Shown here: one piece after another, positions 17,596 to 26,151 of the stretch | Layout of the letters: each line of letters begins with the position of its first letter | Position numbering within the stretch: position 1 is the stretch's first letter | NCBI RefSeq assembly: GCF_000169375.1 | Contig: NZ_AAXY01000002.1 | Location: forward strand, 310,001 to 374,000 | Direction: 5' to 3' | Source of the DNA: Marinobacter sp. ELB17 | GTDB taxonomy: Bacteria > Pseudomonadota > Gammaproteobacteria > Pseudomonadales > Oleiphilaceae | Length of the DNA stretch: 64,000 nucleotides | The notes under the pieces: generated by a model | The model's database searches: none | What the model was told of the DNA's origin: nothing | Seen by the model: only the letters and a program-made list of their open reading frames with translations | Position numbers and translations under genes: made by a program

Positions 17596-18587
17596 CCGAA
17601 ACCCGGCTGCGCACCCGCACCCATGGCATAGCGTATCTGCTAACCGCCCTATTCTTGCTGATGCTGGGCCTGCTAAATCTGCGTTACGGCTTTTACGGGC
17701 TGTTTTTTGTCGCTCTAGCCATGGCTGTGTTGGCCGGATCAGGCCTGGCCTACACCATTATGAACAGGCGCCAGCAATTGACCGCAAAAGGTCATTTTAT
17801 TGTGCTGTGCACCCTCAATGGCGCCGTGCTGGCGACCAGCGCTGCTAGTCAGAGCCAGGCTGCCAGCCACTGGGCAATGCCTTTGTTAGCGCTGAACTTG
17901 CTCATTCTGCCGGCGCGCGAAGGCCTGGGCCTGTCGCTGTTATTGCTGGTACTGATGACACTGCTGTTAATGCTGAAAGCCGGCACCACAGAAGCTCTGG
18001 CGGCTTTCGGTGGCATGGCCATGCTACTTGGAACCGGCGCGCTGGCAGTGCGGCGCTACAGTACCATGGCGCAATCTGCGAATGACCTGACCATTATCGA
18101 TCCGTTGACGGGAGCTCACCACGGCCGGTTTCTTGACGAAAACCTGCAACAGGAAATCAGCCGAGCCAAGGCAACAGGACATCCATTGTCGGTGATTGCT
18201 CTGGATATAGATCACGCTGATGAGGTGGCGACCCTGCATGGCAACGACACTCTGACTGCCTTGCAGCGGCAAATTATTCAGCAGCTGTTCGAAATCATTC
18301 GCGCCGGCGATACTCTTTATACCCTTAGCCAATCGACTCTATTCCTGATATTGCCATTCACCCCAGAGGAAGGAGCGCGAGTAATCGCCGAGCGCATTCG
18401 TCGCACGATCGCCGAACGGCAATGGCTGCCGGTCGAAAGCAGCAGCGTCAGTGTAGGCTGCACCACATGCCTGTCCGCTGATAGCGAAAGCAACGCTTTG
18501 ATAGACAGGGCCCATAACGGCGCTAGTCAAGCCCGTAAAACGGGCGGCAACAGTGTACGGTTTGCGCCCGGATCCGTAGCCTTATAA
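17592..18587 (+). CDS. Membrane protein with degenerate GGDEF domain (second of pair)
   Basis: A 331-residue protein with the same plan as its upstream neighbour: about five to six membrane helices up to residue 155, then a GGDEF-fold domain. Here the early part is better kept, with IIDPLTGAHHGRFLDENL and the metal-site segment VIALDIDHADEVATLHGND, but the signature hairpin reads TLSQSTLFLILPF, so the GGDEF residues are gone. The final part VSVGCTTC and RAHNGASQARKTGGNSV matches the end of the domain. An AGGAG precedes its ATG. It overlaps the upstream gene by four bases and shares one base (TAATG) with the DedA-PAP2 gene, so the three are translated as a unit. Confidence 0.82.
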   Translation: MTETRLRTRTHGIAYLLTALFLLMLGLLNLRYGFYGLFFVALAMAVLAGSGLAYTIMNRRQQLTAKGHFIVLCTLNGAVLATSAASQSQAASHWAMPLLALNLLILPAREGLGLSLLLLVLMTLLLMLKAGTTEALAAFGGMAMLLGTGALAVRRYSTMAQSANDLTIIDPLTGAHHGRFLDENLQQEISRAKATGHPLSVIALDIDHADEVATLHGNDTLTALQRQIIQQLFEIIRAGDTLYTLSQSTLFLILPFTPEEGARVIAERIRRTIAERQWLPVESSSVSVGCTTCLSADSESNALIDRAHNGASQARKTGGNSVRFAPGSVAL

Positions 18588-20038
18588 TGCCGGGCTGGCT
18601 GGGTGAGCTTAGCGCTTTAGTGGCTGCAAATCCGGGCTGGTTGAGCGCCGCGCTGTTTGCCACTGCCCTGGTGGAGTCGCTGGCGGTTGCCGGTCTACTG
18701 GTGCCCGGCGTGGCCATTCTGTTTGCGTTGACTGCCTTGGCCGGACAGACCGGTATGGCGCTGGGCGAGGCCCTATTCTGGGTGTTTTTTGGCGCCATTG
18801 TCGGCGATACCCTGAGCTTTGCCCTGGGGCGCCTGCTGACCGGAAGGCTTAATAACGTTTGGCCCATGAGCCGCTACCCGGCCATCGTGGCCCGCGGAGA
18901 GGCCTTTTTTTACCGGCACGGCGCCTTTAGTATTGTGGCGGGGCGCTTTATTGGCCCGATCAGGCCCATCATTCCCCTGGTTGCTGGTGCGCTTTGGATG
19001 CCTTGGCACCGCTTTGTTGTCTTCAATATCAGCTCGGCTATTGCATGGGCACCCGTTTATGTATTGCCGGGATTTCTAGTAGGCAGCGCGCTTACGTCGG
19101 AGTTAAGGCCACCGCCCCACGTCTATGCCGTTAGCTTGGTCAGTGTGGGGGTTCTGTTGCTGGTGTATCTGGTGTTATTTCGCGCACACCTGGGCCTGAC
19201 GGGCCGCGGCCGTGTGTACCAGTATCTGGAGCAAGTGATGCAAAACTACCGTGCCAGCCATCGATTCTGGCATCTGTACAGCAAGCAACGCCCTACTAAC
19301 CAGGGCGAGTTTCCGCTGGCATCTCTTATGCTGGGTCTGGGCAGCGCCAGTCTGTTTGTGTTGTGGGGCCAGCTTGCGGTATTTACCGATGTTCTGCGGC
19401 CTTTTGATCAAGCAGTACTAGAATGGTTTACGGCCTGGCGCCAACCGCTGCTAGACATACCCGCTGTTGCGATTACCTCGTTAAGCGACCCGGCGATTTT
19501 ACTGATAGCCACCGCGCTTGCTTGCCTGGCCTTGACCTTTCGCGGTTTTTACGCCGGCGCACTGCATTGCCTGGCCGCCGGCGTGCTGACCACTGTTCTG
19601 GTGTGGGCACTGAAAAACGGTTTTGCTGCAGCACGACCGGAAATAGTATTTGCACCGCCGCAATCCGGTTCGTTTCCCAGCGGCCATACCGCCGGCATTA
19701 CGGTGCTGGTAACCCTTGCGGCTGGTTTTATTGCAGCCGAAGCCGACGCCCGCAAACGATGGCAGATATATACGCTGGCATCGCTGCCGCTGCTTCCGGT
19801 GGCGTTAAGTCGGCTTTATCTGGGTGTGCACTGGTTTAGCGATATTGTGGGTGGCTTGTTGCTGGGACTGGCGGTCACTGGTTTAGTACGCGCAAGCTAC
19901 AGTCGTTATGACCGCATCGCGCTCTATCCAGACAGCACAACCGCTGCGGCTTTCACGGCCTGGTTAGTATTTTGCGGAGGCTATCTTTATTTGCGCTGGC
20001 CCCAAGCGCTGGCCGACTACGCGCCGGCCATCAGCTGA
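18587..20038 (+). CDS. DedA (VTT) and PAP2 phosphatase fusion protein
   Basis: A 483-residue membrane protein in two halves. Residues about 15-200 are a DedA/VTT domain (LVPGVAILFALTALAG; GRFIGPIRPIIPLVAGALW). Residues about 240-460 are a PAP2 acid phosphatase with all three motifs: KNGFAAARP (KX6RP), PSGHT and SRLYLGVHWFSDIVGG (SRX5HX3D). DedA proteins transport or flip lipid carriers and PAP2 enzymes dephosphorylate lipid phosphates such as undecaprenyl pyrophosphate or phosphatidate; handling of a lipid phosphate at the inner membrane is inferred. Larger fusions of this class carry an extra LssY-type C-terminal domain, absent here. It is the last gene of the trio and ends six bases from a convergent gene. 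Confidence 0.88.
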   Translation: MPGWLGELSALVAANPGWLSAALFATALVESLAVAGLLVPGVAILFALTALAGQTGMALGEALFWVFFGAIVGDTLSFALGRLLTGRLNNVWPMSRYPAIVARGEAFFYRHGAFSIVAGRFIGPIRPIIPLVAGALWMPWHRFVVFNISSAIAWAPVYVLPGFLVGSALTSELRPPPHVYAVSLVSVGVLLLVYLVLFRAHLGLTGRGRVYQYLEQVMQNYRASHRFWHLYSKQRPTNQGEFPLASLMLGLGSASLFVLWGQLAVFTDVLRPFDQAVLEWFTAWRQPLLDIPAVAITSLSDPAILLIATALACLALTFRGFYAGALHCLAAGVLTTVLVWALKNGFAAARPEIVFAPPQSGSFPSGHTAGITVLVTLAAGFIAAEADARKRWQIYTLASLPLLPVALSRLYLGVHWFSDIVGGLLLGLAVTGLVRASYSRYDRIALYPDSTTAAAFTAWLVFCGGYLYLRWPQALADYAPAIS

Positions 20039-20044
20039 GTGAGC

Positions 20045-21298
20045 CTAACGAATGGCCAGCAGCTGTTTGACTTCATCCACACGACTGCGGGCGCGGGTTA
20101 ACAGATCCAGGCTGCGCGACGCATTCAGCTCAAGCCCGCCCAGACGACTGTAAGCAGGCAACTGATCAAAACGTGGCAACCCCTCGCTCTGGCCAGAACC
20201 AATCATGGCGTGCATTTGCGCCACAATCACTATGTCTACCAGCTGCGGTTGCGGCTGATCGCTGGCATAGCCCCAGTCTTGGGCGTGGCGGGTCGCTTCT
20301 AAAAACGGTGCAGGAAACGCCCAGTTTTCCAGCACCCCGGTACCAGTATCTGCGCGCAGCTCTGCGATGACCGCCAATAAGCGATCTTCGTCGTTAAACA
20401 AATGGGGATAATGCTCTGTGTGCACCAATATTGGCACCACGCCAATGTCGTGCAGCAACCCGGCTAACATGGCCTCTTCCGGGTTGACTTTGGTCGCCTC
20501 ATCAGCCAGCACCCAGCACAGCGCTGCCATTTCGCGAGAGTGCTGCCATAAACGCTCCATGTGTTTCTTCAGCAACGGCTGACGGCTCTTAAACACGTCA
20601 CGCATGGCGAATACGGTCACCAGCTGGCGGGTTGTCTTCAGACCCAGACGCACCACTGTCTCGCGTACATTGCGGACATCGTTAAAACCGCGATAAAGAG
20701 GGCTATTGCAGGCTCGCACCAGCTTTGCAGACATCGCCGGATCTGCCGATATAGCCATAGCAACCTGATCTACCCCGGCATCCTCTCGGTCTACCAGACG
20801 CCGCACTTTCCAGGCTACATCCGGCACGCTGGGCAGCTGAACCTGATTCGAGCGCAGCTCGGAATGGAATTCCATCAACAGTTGCTGCTGTTCGCTGCTG
20901 ACTTGGTCGCCATCACTGGCTTGCATTTCCACCTGGTTCATAGGTGCCCGCCCCAGCATCTGCGCCAAGACATCCTGGGCAATCACCAAAAATTCACAAG
21001 GCTTGACCGCTCTTACGTCATACATGCGCGGCTGCAGACGGGCGATGGGGTTCTGCGCGCGCTCGCTGCCGGCAGCAATGCGGCCTTGGCGGCCGTCTTC
21101 GGACGTCAGCTCTACTTCGCCGGCCAACAGAAAAAACTCTTGGCCGTCACAAGCACCGCGTTTCATGATGCCTTTACCCGCTTTAAACACACAGCGTTCA
21201 GCTCGGCTGGCCAGCAGCACAAGCTCATCATCGGTTAGCCTGTTCAAAGGCTGGAAAGCTTTCAGCTGGCGAAGTGACAGGCTTTCCTGACCTTCCAT
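20045..21298 (-). CDS. cNMP-binding-like plus HDOD domain signalling protein
   Basis: The 417-residue protein starts with a CRP-like cyclic-nucleotide-binding fold (about 10-115; LKAFQPLNRLTDDELVLLAS and the beta-roll segment EFFLLAGEVELTSEDG), followed by a linker and an HDOD domain (about 155-350; VAMAISADPAMSAKLVRACN, ETVVRLGLKTTRQLV and AMLAGLLHDIGVVP). HDOD proteins lack the full HD-GYP metal site and are regarded as output or scaffold modules; the ligand of the N-terminal domain is unknown. The ribosome-binding site GAGGAG precedes the ATG at good spacing. It stands alone, convergent to the DedA-PAP2 fusion. This is the second HDOD protein of the window. Confidence 0.87.
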   Translation of the reverse strand: MEGQESLSLRQLKAFQPLNRLTDDELVLLASRAERCVFKAGKGIMKRGACDGQEFFLLAGEVELTSEDGRQGRIAAGSERAQNPIARLQPRMYDVRAVKPCEFLVIAQDVLAQMLGRAPMNQVEMQASDGDQVSSEQQQLLMEFHSELRSNQVQLPSVPDVAWKVRRLVDREDAGVDQVAMAISADPAMSAKLVRACNSPLYRGFNDVRNVRETVVRLGLKTTRQLVTVFAMRDVFKSRQPLLKKHMERLWQHSREMAALCWVLADEATKVNPEEAMLAGLLHDIGVVPILVHTEHYPHLFNDEDRLLAVIAELRADTGTGVLENWAFPAPFLEATRHAQDWGYASDQPQPQLVDIVIVAQMHAMIGSGQSEGLPRFDQLPAYSRLGGLELNASRSLDLLTRARSRVDEVKQLLAIR

Positions 21299-21464
21299 GA
21301 AGGTACTCCTCTGGCGCGTAATTTATAAATAAAGGCCGTGTTGACTCAAAGTGTAGTCAGCGGTGCGCAAAACAACCATGTACAAACGGTTGAACCCGGC
21401 ATTCATTAGCCGCGAAAATCGATTATTTCAGCCCGCCCTGAAAGCTTAAGCAGTGCCCCAGCGG

Positions 21465-22601
21465 CTAGCGGAGCTTGGTGTTATCCGTTTCTAAGGGCGT
21501 ATCAGCCTTGCCTGAATCTTTAGCCTCGCCGCCGCGTAACCACGCTTGGGTAATCGGCGATTCGTGGCTGAACTCGCGAATAAAAATACCCCAAAAAGCG
21601 TTAAACAGCGCCGCCACCAAAGGGCCCATAACAAAGCCGTTGATACCAAACATGGCAAGGCCGCCAAGGGTAGACAGCAACACAATGTAATCTGGCAGTT
21701 TGGTGTCGCGCCCAACCAGAATCGGGCGTAAAACGTTATCGGCAAGACCAATCACCACAACACCGAAGGCGGTCAATATCAGCGCCTGAACTACATCGCC
21801 TACCGCGGCCAAGTAAATAGCGGCAGGCACCCACACCAGTGCCGCACCCACCGCAGGTAACAACGACACAATGGCCATCACCACACCCCAAAGAAGCGCG
21901 CCCTCAATACCCAGAATCCAAAAAATCAGGCCGCCCATGGCACCCTGGATAATAGCAATCAGCAGATTTCCTTTTACCGTCGCCCGGGTAACTTCGGCAA
22001 ACTTGGCAAACAGGAGGCGCTCACGTTCGTCTCCCAGCGGCAGGGCGCGGATCAGAAGCTCCACCAGACTTACGCCATCGCGCAGTAGAAAGAACGCCAG
22101 ATACACCATCAATGCCAGACCAAGAAAAAACTGGAACGTATTCTGACCCAGACCTAACGCCTGCTTACCCAGAAACTGACTACCGCTAACCACCAGATTA
22201 ACGGTGCGATCACGCAGCTCAGAGAAACTAATGTCAAACTGCGCCAGAAAAGACTGAATGGCCGGGAACGACTGATTCACCTGATCGATATATTCGCCGG
22301 GGCGCACGTCGCCGGTCTGAATTTTCTGATACAGGCCGATGCCCTCTGCTACTAGGGAAGCCACCAACAACAATACGGGAATGACCACAATCACCATGCA
22401 CAGAAACAGGGTAATCAAGGCGTTGGTGTTGGGCCGGTCGCCAAAGCGCCGGGCCAGTTTCAGCTGAACCGGATGAAAAATCAGGGCAATGGCCACCGCC
22501 CAGAATATCGGCCCGAAAAAAGGTTTCATCAGCAATATAAAGGCGACTGAGACCCCGACCAGCATGGCCAAAAAGGCGCGTGTTTCAAGTTTTGCGTACA
22601 T
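21465..22601 (-). CDS. AI-2E family (PerM/YdiK-like) permease
   Basis: A 378-residue polytopic membrane protein of the AI-2E transporter superfamily. About seven to eight hydrophobic segments are visible (for example ALIFHPVQLKLARRF loops after the first pair, then VVIPVLLLVASLVAEGIGLY). The C-terminal motifs GVVVIGLADNVLRPILVGR and LPDYIVLLSTLGGLAMFGING are family marks. Members export autoinducer-2 or act as Na+/H+ antiporters; the substrate here cannot be told. The C-terminus after residue 350 is polar. An AGGA lies a few bases upstream of the ATG at 22601. The roughly 165 bases to the next gene downstream hold nothing I recognise. Confidence 0.88.
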   Translation of the reverse strand: MYAKLETRAFLAMLVGVSVAFILLMKPFFGPIFWAVAIALIFHPVQLKLARRFGDRPNTNALITLFLCMVIVVIPVLLLVASLVAEGIGLYQKIQTGDVRPGEYIDQVNQSFPAIQSFLAQFDISFSELRDRTVNLVVSGSQFLGKQALGLGQNTFQFFLGLALMVYLAFFLLRDGVSLVELLIRALPLGDERERLLFAKFAEVTRATVKGNLLIAIIQGAMGGLIFWILGIEGALLWGVVMAIVSLLPAVGAALVWVPAAIYLAAVGDVVQALILTAFGVVVIGLADNVLRPILVGRDTKLPDYIVLLSTLGGLAMFGINGFVMGPLVAALFNAFWGIFIREFSHESPITQAWLRGGEAKDSGKADTPLETDNTKLR

Positions 22602-22702
22602 AGTGATCCTAACTCTCCTTGTTGCGGACCTAAGCCTACCACGGCACCATAGGCGCAGGGATAGCTAGCAGTTTGTCGTGATTTATTAAAAAATTATCAT
22701 TA

Positions 22703-23062
22703 TTGCGAGCCGAATCAGTGCAAGTAAACACATTTACCGAAGACACAGCGCTCGACGCCGCTGTTAAATTGCAGCGAGTGCTGGCAGCGCGCACTCACCG
22801 CCGCACATTACTGGGGCAAGAAGTGACAGTGCCCGGCCAGCTGGGTGCCGCGCTAAACCTGCCTCGCACCGTTAGCCGACTGCAAAGTAGGCAGGCCCGC
22901 CTGCGTGAGCAGGGCCTGGAAGATTTCCAGCAGCTTTGGGTTACCCTGTCGATACAAACACGCGATAAAGTATTACGGGCCATGGGCTGGTACAGACCAC
23001 AGGAATTGAGCTGGGACGACAAACGTTCAAATCGTCACCCTGAGCCTGATAAGGGCGCCTAA
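22703..23062 (+). CDS. Small protein of unknown function
   Basis: I do not recognise this protein. The longest reading (TTG start at 22703) has 119 residues; a GTG at 22718 (MQVNTFTEDTALDAAV) is an equally good start, and neither has a strong ribosome-binding site. It has no signal peptide or membrane segment, is rich in Arg, Gln and Leu with helical patterning from about 15 to 95, and ends in a charged tail. Codon use looks like its neighbours. The best support for it being real is an intrinsic terminator whose loop contains the stop codon. It lies between a divergent permease gene and the downstream helicase gene. Confidence 0.55.
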   Translation: MRAESVQVNTFTEDTALDAAVKLQRVLAARTHRRTLLGQEVTVPGQLGAALNLPRTVSRLQSRQARLREQGLEDFQQLWVTLSIQTRDKVLRAMGWYRPQELSWDDKRSNRHPEPDKGA

Positions 23063-23073
23063 CGCCCCTTTTT
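23053..23073 (+). terminator. Intrinsic terminator overlapping a stop codon
   Basis: The stem GGGCG (23053-23057) pairs with CGCCC (23063-23067) around a CCTAA loop and is followed by CTTTTT. The TAA stop of the small upstream gene lies in the loop, so transcription of that gene would end exactly at its end and the helicase gene needs its own promoter. Confidence 0.7.
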
Positions 23074-23203
23074 GACATCCGCGGACAACTACCTACGGGC
23101 CAGCACTCATTTTTGCATATTAAAGCAGCAACAAAACCGGTATAATCCGATCCCATCACGCATTGCACGTCAATGCTTTACCTTTCGAATTCCGAGTACA
23201 TCA

Positions 23204-24718
23204 ATGTCTGAATTGTCTTTTGCCGAACTGGGGCTTAATCCTGCCGTTCTTGAAGCGGTGACCGCCGTTGGCTATGAAACCCCCACACCAATACAGGCGC
23301 AATCTATTCCTGCGCTATTGTCTGGCCGCCATTTGCTGGGTGTAGCCCAGACCGGCACCGGTAAAACCGCCGCCTTTGCTTTGCCACTGCTGAGCCGGGT
23401 GGACCCAAACGTCAACGCGCCGCAGATTCTGGTTCTGGCACCTACCCGCGAACTGGCCATTCAGGTGGCCGAGGCATTTTCCACCTATGCCAGCAAGCTC
23501 CCTAATTTTCATGTGCTGCCGATTTATGGCGGTCAAGACTTTTTCCCGCAGATTAAAGGCTTGCGCCGCGGAGCTCACGTTATTGTTGGCACTCCTGGCC
23601 GGATGCTGGACCACCTGCGCAAAGGCACTCTGAAGCTGGATAACCTGAAAGCCCTGGTGCTGGACGAAGCCGACGAAATGCTACGCATGGGCTTTATTGA
23701 TGACGTTGAAGCGATTCTGTCGAAAACCCCGGACAACTGTCAGCGCGCCCTGTTCTCGGCCACCATGCCGCCGCAAATCAAGAAGGTTGCTCAGACCTAT
23801 CTGAAAGATGCGGTTGAAGTACGTATCGAAAGCGCAAGCCGCACGGTTGACGCTATCTCCCAGTACGTACTGCCGGTGTACGCTGAGCGCAAGCTTGATG
23901 CCCTGACCCGCATTCTGGAAGTGGAACCGTTTGATGCGTCGATCATCTTTGTGCGCACCAAGGCCGAAACCATCGTGTTGGCGGAAAAGCTGGCTGCTCG
24001 CGGCCACGCTGCAGCGCCCTTGAACGGCGATCTGAACCAACGTCAGCGCGAGCAGACGGTTGAAGACCTGAAGCGTGGCAAGAAAGACATCGTTGTAGCC
24101 ACAGACGTTGCTGCCCGCGGTCTGGACGTACCGCGCATCACACACGTAATCAACTACGACGTACCTTACGACACCGAAGCATATATTCACCGCATTGGTC
24201 GTACTGGCCGTGCCGGTCGTGATGGTAAAGCCATTCTGTTGGTAACGCCCCGGGAGCGTAGCTGGCTGCGCACTCTGGAGCGCGCTACAAATGCGACCAT
24301 GGAAGCCTATGAGTTGCCCTCGCCCGCGGCGCTGCAGAAGATGCGCGTAGATCAGTTTGAAAGCCAACTGGTCGGTTTTGCGGAAGATCGCAAACTGAGC
24401 AAAGCAATGGCGATGCTGGACGATATTGCCGAGCGCAACGAGATGGACATTACGATGGTTGCAGGCGCTCTGGCGTGCATGCTGGAAGCCACTCAACCAG
24501 GCTCGTTGCCGCTGGAGCAGCCGGAAGCTCTGCCGGCAGTATCAACCACGCAGCCAAATCGTGACCGCAAAGCCGGTCGCCCTGGCGAGTTCCGCAAGGG
24601 CCCGAAGCCTGGTAGCTACAATAAGCGTCCGGGTAGCGGCGCGCCAGGCGGCAAAGGCAAGTTTGCCGGCAAGCCCTCTGGCAAGCGCCCGCCGCGTCAG
24701 TCTGACGCCAAGCGCTGA
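23204..24718 (+). CDS. deaD: DEAD-box ATP-dependent RNA helicase (DeaD/CsdA type)
   Basis: An RNA helicase of 504 residues. The full motif set is present: the Q motif region YETPTPIQAQSIPALLSGR, motif I AQTGTGKTAAF, Ia APTRELAIQ, II LDEADEMLRMGF, III SATMPPQ, V VATDVAARGLDVPRI and VI YIHRIGRTGRAGR. The ending of the core and the sequence resemble DeaD, but the C-terminal RNA-binding region is shortened and replaced by a Gly/Lys/Arg-rich tail (about 450-504), so it is smaller than E. coli DeaD (629). The start ATG 23204 gives the conserved N-terminus MSELSFAELGL; the frame is open further upstream without homology. Its last 22 bases overlap folA in antisense. Confidence 0.9.
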   Translation: MSELSFAELGLNPAVLEAVTAVGYETPTPIQAQSIPALLSGRHLLGVAQTGTGKTAAFALPLLSRVDPNVNAPQILVLAPTRELAIQVAEAFSTYASKLPNFHVLPIYGGQDFFPQIKGLRRGAHVIVGTPGRMLDHLRKGTLKLDNLKALVLDEADEMLRMGFIDDVEAILSKTPDNCQRALFSATMPPQIKKVAQTYLKDAVEVRIESASRTVDAISQYVLPVYAERKLDALTRILEVEPFDASIIFVRTKAETIVLAEKLAARGHAAAPLNGDLNQRQREQTVEDLKRGKKDIVVATDVAARGLDVPRITHVINYDVPYDTEAYIHRIGRTGRAGRDGKAILLVTPRERSWLRTLERATNATMEAYELPSPAALQKMRVDQFESQLVGFAEDRKLSKAMAMLDDIAERNEMDITMVAGALACMLEATQPGSLPLEQPEALPAVSTTQPNRDRKAGRPGEFRKGPKPGSYNKRPGSGAPGGKGKFAGKPSGKRPPRQSDAKR

Positions 24719-25212
24719 TACACTACGAAGCTGTAGTTGTAAGGGTTGTTATCGGACGCGGAGAAATCCTCCCGTCCGATTTCTTCCCACTCTTCCCAGT
24801 TCACTTCCGGAAAGTAAGCATCGCCCTCCACGTTCGCATGCACTAGGGTAATGTAAATACGATCCACCAGCGGTAGCGCCTCGGCGTAGATTTGCCCGCC
24901 GCCAATCACCATGACTTCTTCAATACCATCCAGTTCGGCCTGTGCTTCGGCTTTTTTTAGTGCTGCCTGCAAAGTTGTGGCTGCAGTGATGCCTGCCGGT
25001 GCCTGCCATTCTTCATTGCGTGAGATAACCACGTTCATACGTCCTGGTAAGGGGCGACCAATGGAATCCCATGTTTTTCGGCCCATGATGATGGGTTTGC
25101 CCATGGTGGCTTGTTTGAAGTATTTCAGGTCACCAGGTAGGTACCATGGCAACTTGTTGTTGCGGCCGATGACGCGATTTTGAGCCATGGCGACAATGAG
25201 TGCTTTTTGCAT
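24697..25212 (-). CDS. folA: FolA dihydrofolate reductase
   Basis: It reduces dihydrofolate to tetrahydrofolate with NADPH and regenerates the folate consumed by ThyA next door. From ATG 25212 the 171-residue protein begins MQKALIVAMAQNRVIGR, with the folate-site segment NKLPWYLPGDLKYFK, the NADPH motif MGRKTWDSIGRPLPGR and VMVIGGGQIYAEALP. AAGGA stands eight to nine bases upstream, which decides this start over an 18-residue extension. Its stop codon lies within the last codons of the convergent helicase gene. The thyA-folA order on one strand is common. Confidence 0.96.
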   Translation of the reverse strand: MQKALIVAMAQNRVIGRNNKLPWYLPGDLKYFKQATMGKPIIMGRKTWDSIGRPLPGRMNVVISRNEEWQAPAGITAATTLQAALKKAEAQAELDGIEEVMVIGGGQIYAEALPLVDRIYITLVHANVEGDAYFPEVNWEEWEEIGREDFSASDNNPYNYSFVVYQRLASD

Positions 25213-25311
25213 GGTGGTTTCCTTTTTTAACACGGAAAGCTGAAGATTAAATTTGAGGGGCTGCAAGGCTGCGATGTATAGCGGCTAAAAAACGCCTCGC
25301 TAACTCAACTA

Positions 25312-26151
25312 TTAAATTGCAATCGGTGCTTTTATTCCGGGATATGGCTCGTAGCCTTTGAACGCAAAATCGTCCAGATTGTATTCGAAGATGGAGTTAG
25401 GCTTCCGCTTGATCACCAACTTTGGCAGCGCCCTTGGTTCACGTTTGAGTTGTTCAAATACGATGTCGTCAGTCAGGTGATTGCTGTATAGGTGGCAATC
25501 GCCAAAGGTGTGTACGAACTCGCCAACGTCGAGATCGCACTGCTGGGCAATCATGTGGGTGAGCAAGGCATAGGAGGCGATGTTGAAGGGTACGCCCAGG
25601 AACAGATCGGCACTGCGTTGGTAAAGCTGGCAGGAGAGTTTACCGTCGTTGACGTAGAACTGGAACAGGCAGTGACATGGCGCCAGTGCCATACGGCCCT
25701 GGCGCACATTGTCTTGAGGGCCGATGGATTCGTCGGGCAGTTCGGCCGGATTCCAGGCGGAGACAATCAGGCGGCGGGAATTGGGTTTTTGGCGAATCTG
25801 GTCGATCAGGTCGCTGATCTGGTCAATCACGCGGCCGTCTTGACACTGCCAGCTGCGCCATTGTTTGCCGTATATGGGGCCCAAATCACCGTTATCCAGA
25901 GCCCATTCATTCCAGATGTTGACTTTGCGTTCGGTCAGCCAGTTGTTGTCGGTGGAGCCCTGCAGGAACCACAGCAGTTCCTGGATGATGCTGCGCAGGT
26001 GAATCTTTTTTGTGGTTACCAGGGGGAAACCTTGCTGCAGATTGAAGCGAACCTGGCGGCCAAATACCGAGCGGGTGCCTACACCGGTGCGGTCACCACG
26101 GTTGCTGCCGTTGTCGACTATGTCTTGCATCAGGTCCAGGTAGGCTCTCAT
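25312..26151 (-). CDS. thyA: ThyA thymidylate synthase
   Basis: It methylates dUMP to dTMP using methylenetetrahydrofolate. The 279-residue protein has [16 protein letters not shown] near the N-terminus, the catalytic cysteine in [14 protein letters not shown], the dUMP-binding [20 protein letters not shown] and the conserved C-terminal GIKAPIAI. Compared with E. coli ThyA (264) it carries about 13 extra residues, [15 protein letters not shown], directly before the catalytic segment. The ATG overlaps the lgt stop by four bases (ATGA), so the two are translationally coupled as in many proteobacteria. Confidence 0.96.
   Translation of the reverse strand: MRAYLDLMQDIVDNGSNRGDRTGVGTRSVFGRQVRFNLQQGFPLVTTKKIHLRSIIQELLWFLQGSTDNNWLTERKVNIWNEWALDNGDLGPIYGKQWRSWQCQDGRVIDQISDLIDQIRQKPNSRRLIVSAWNPAELPDESIGPQDNVRQGRMALAPCHCLFQFYVNDGKLSCQLYQRSADLFLGVPFNIASYALLTHMIAQQCDLDVGEFVHTFGDCHLYSNHLTDDIVFEQLKREPRALPKLVIKRKPNSIFEYNLDDFAFKGYEPYPGIKAPIAI

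Noticed and set aside
23681..24496. A 271-codon open frame opposite the DEAD-box helicase
   Set aside because: It lies fully inside the helicase gene, whose motifs are complete; no ribosome-binding site.
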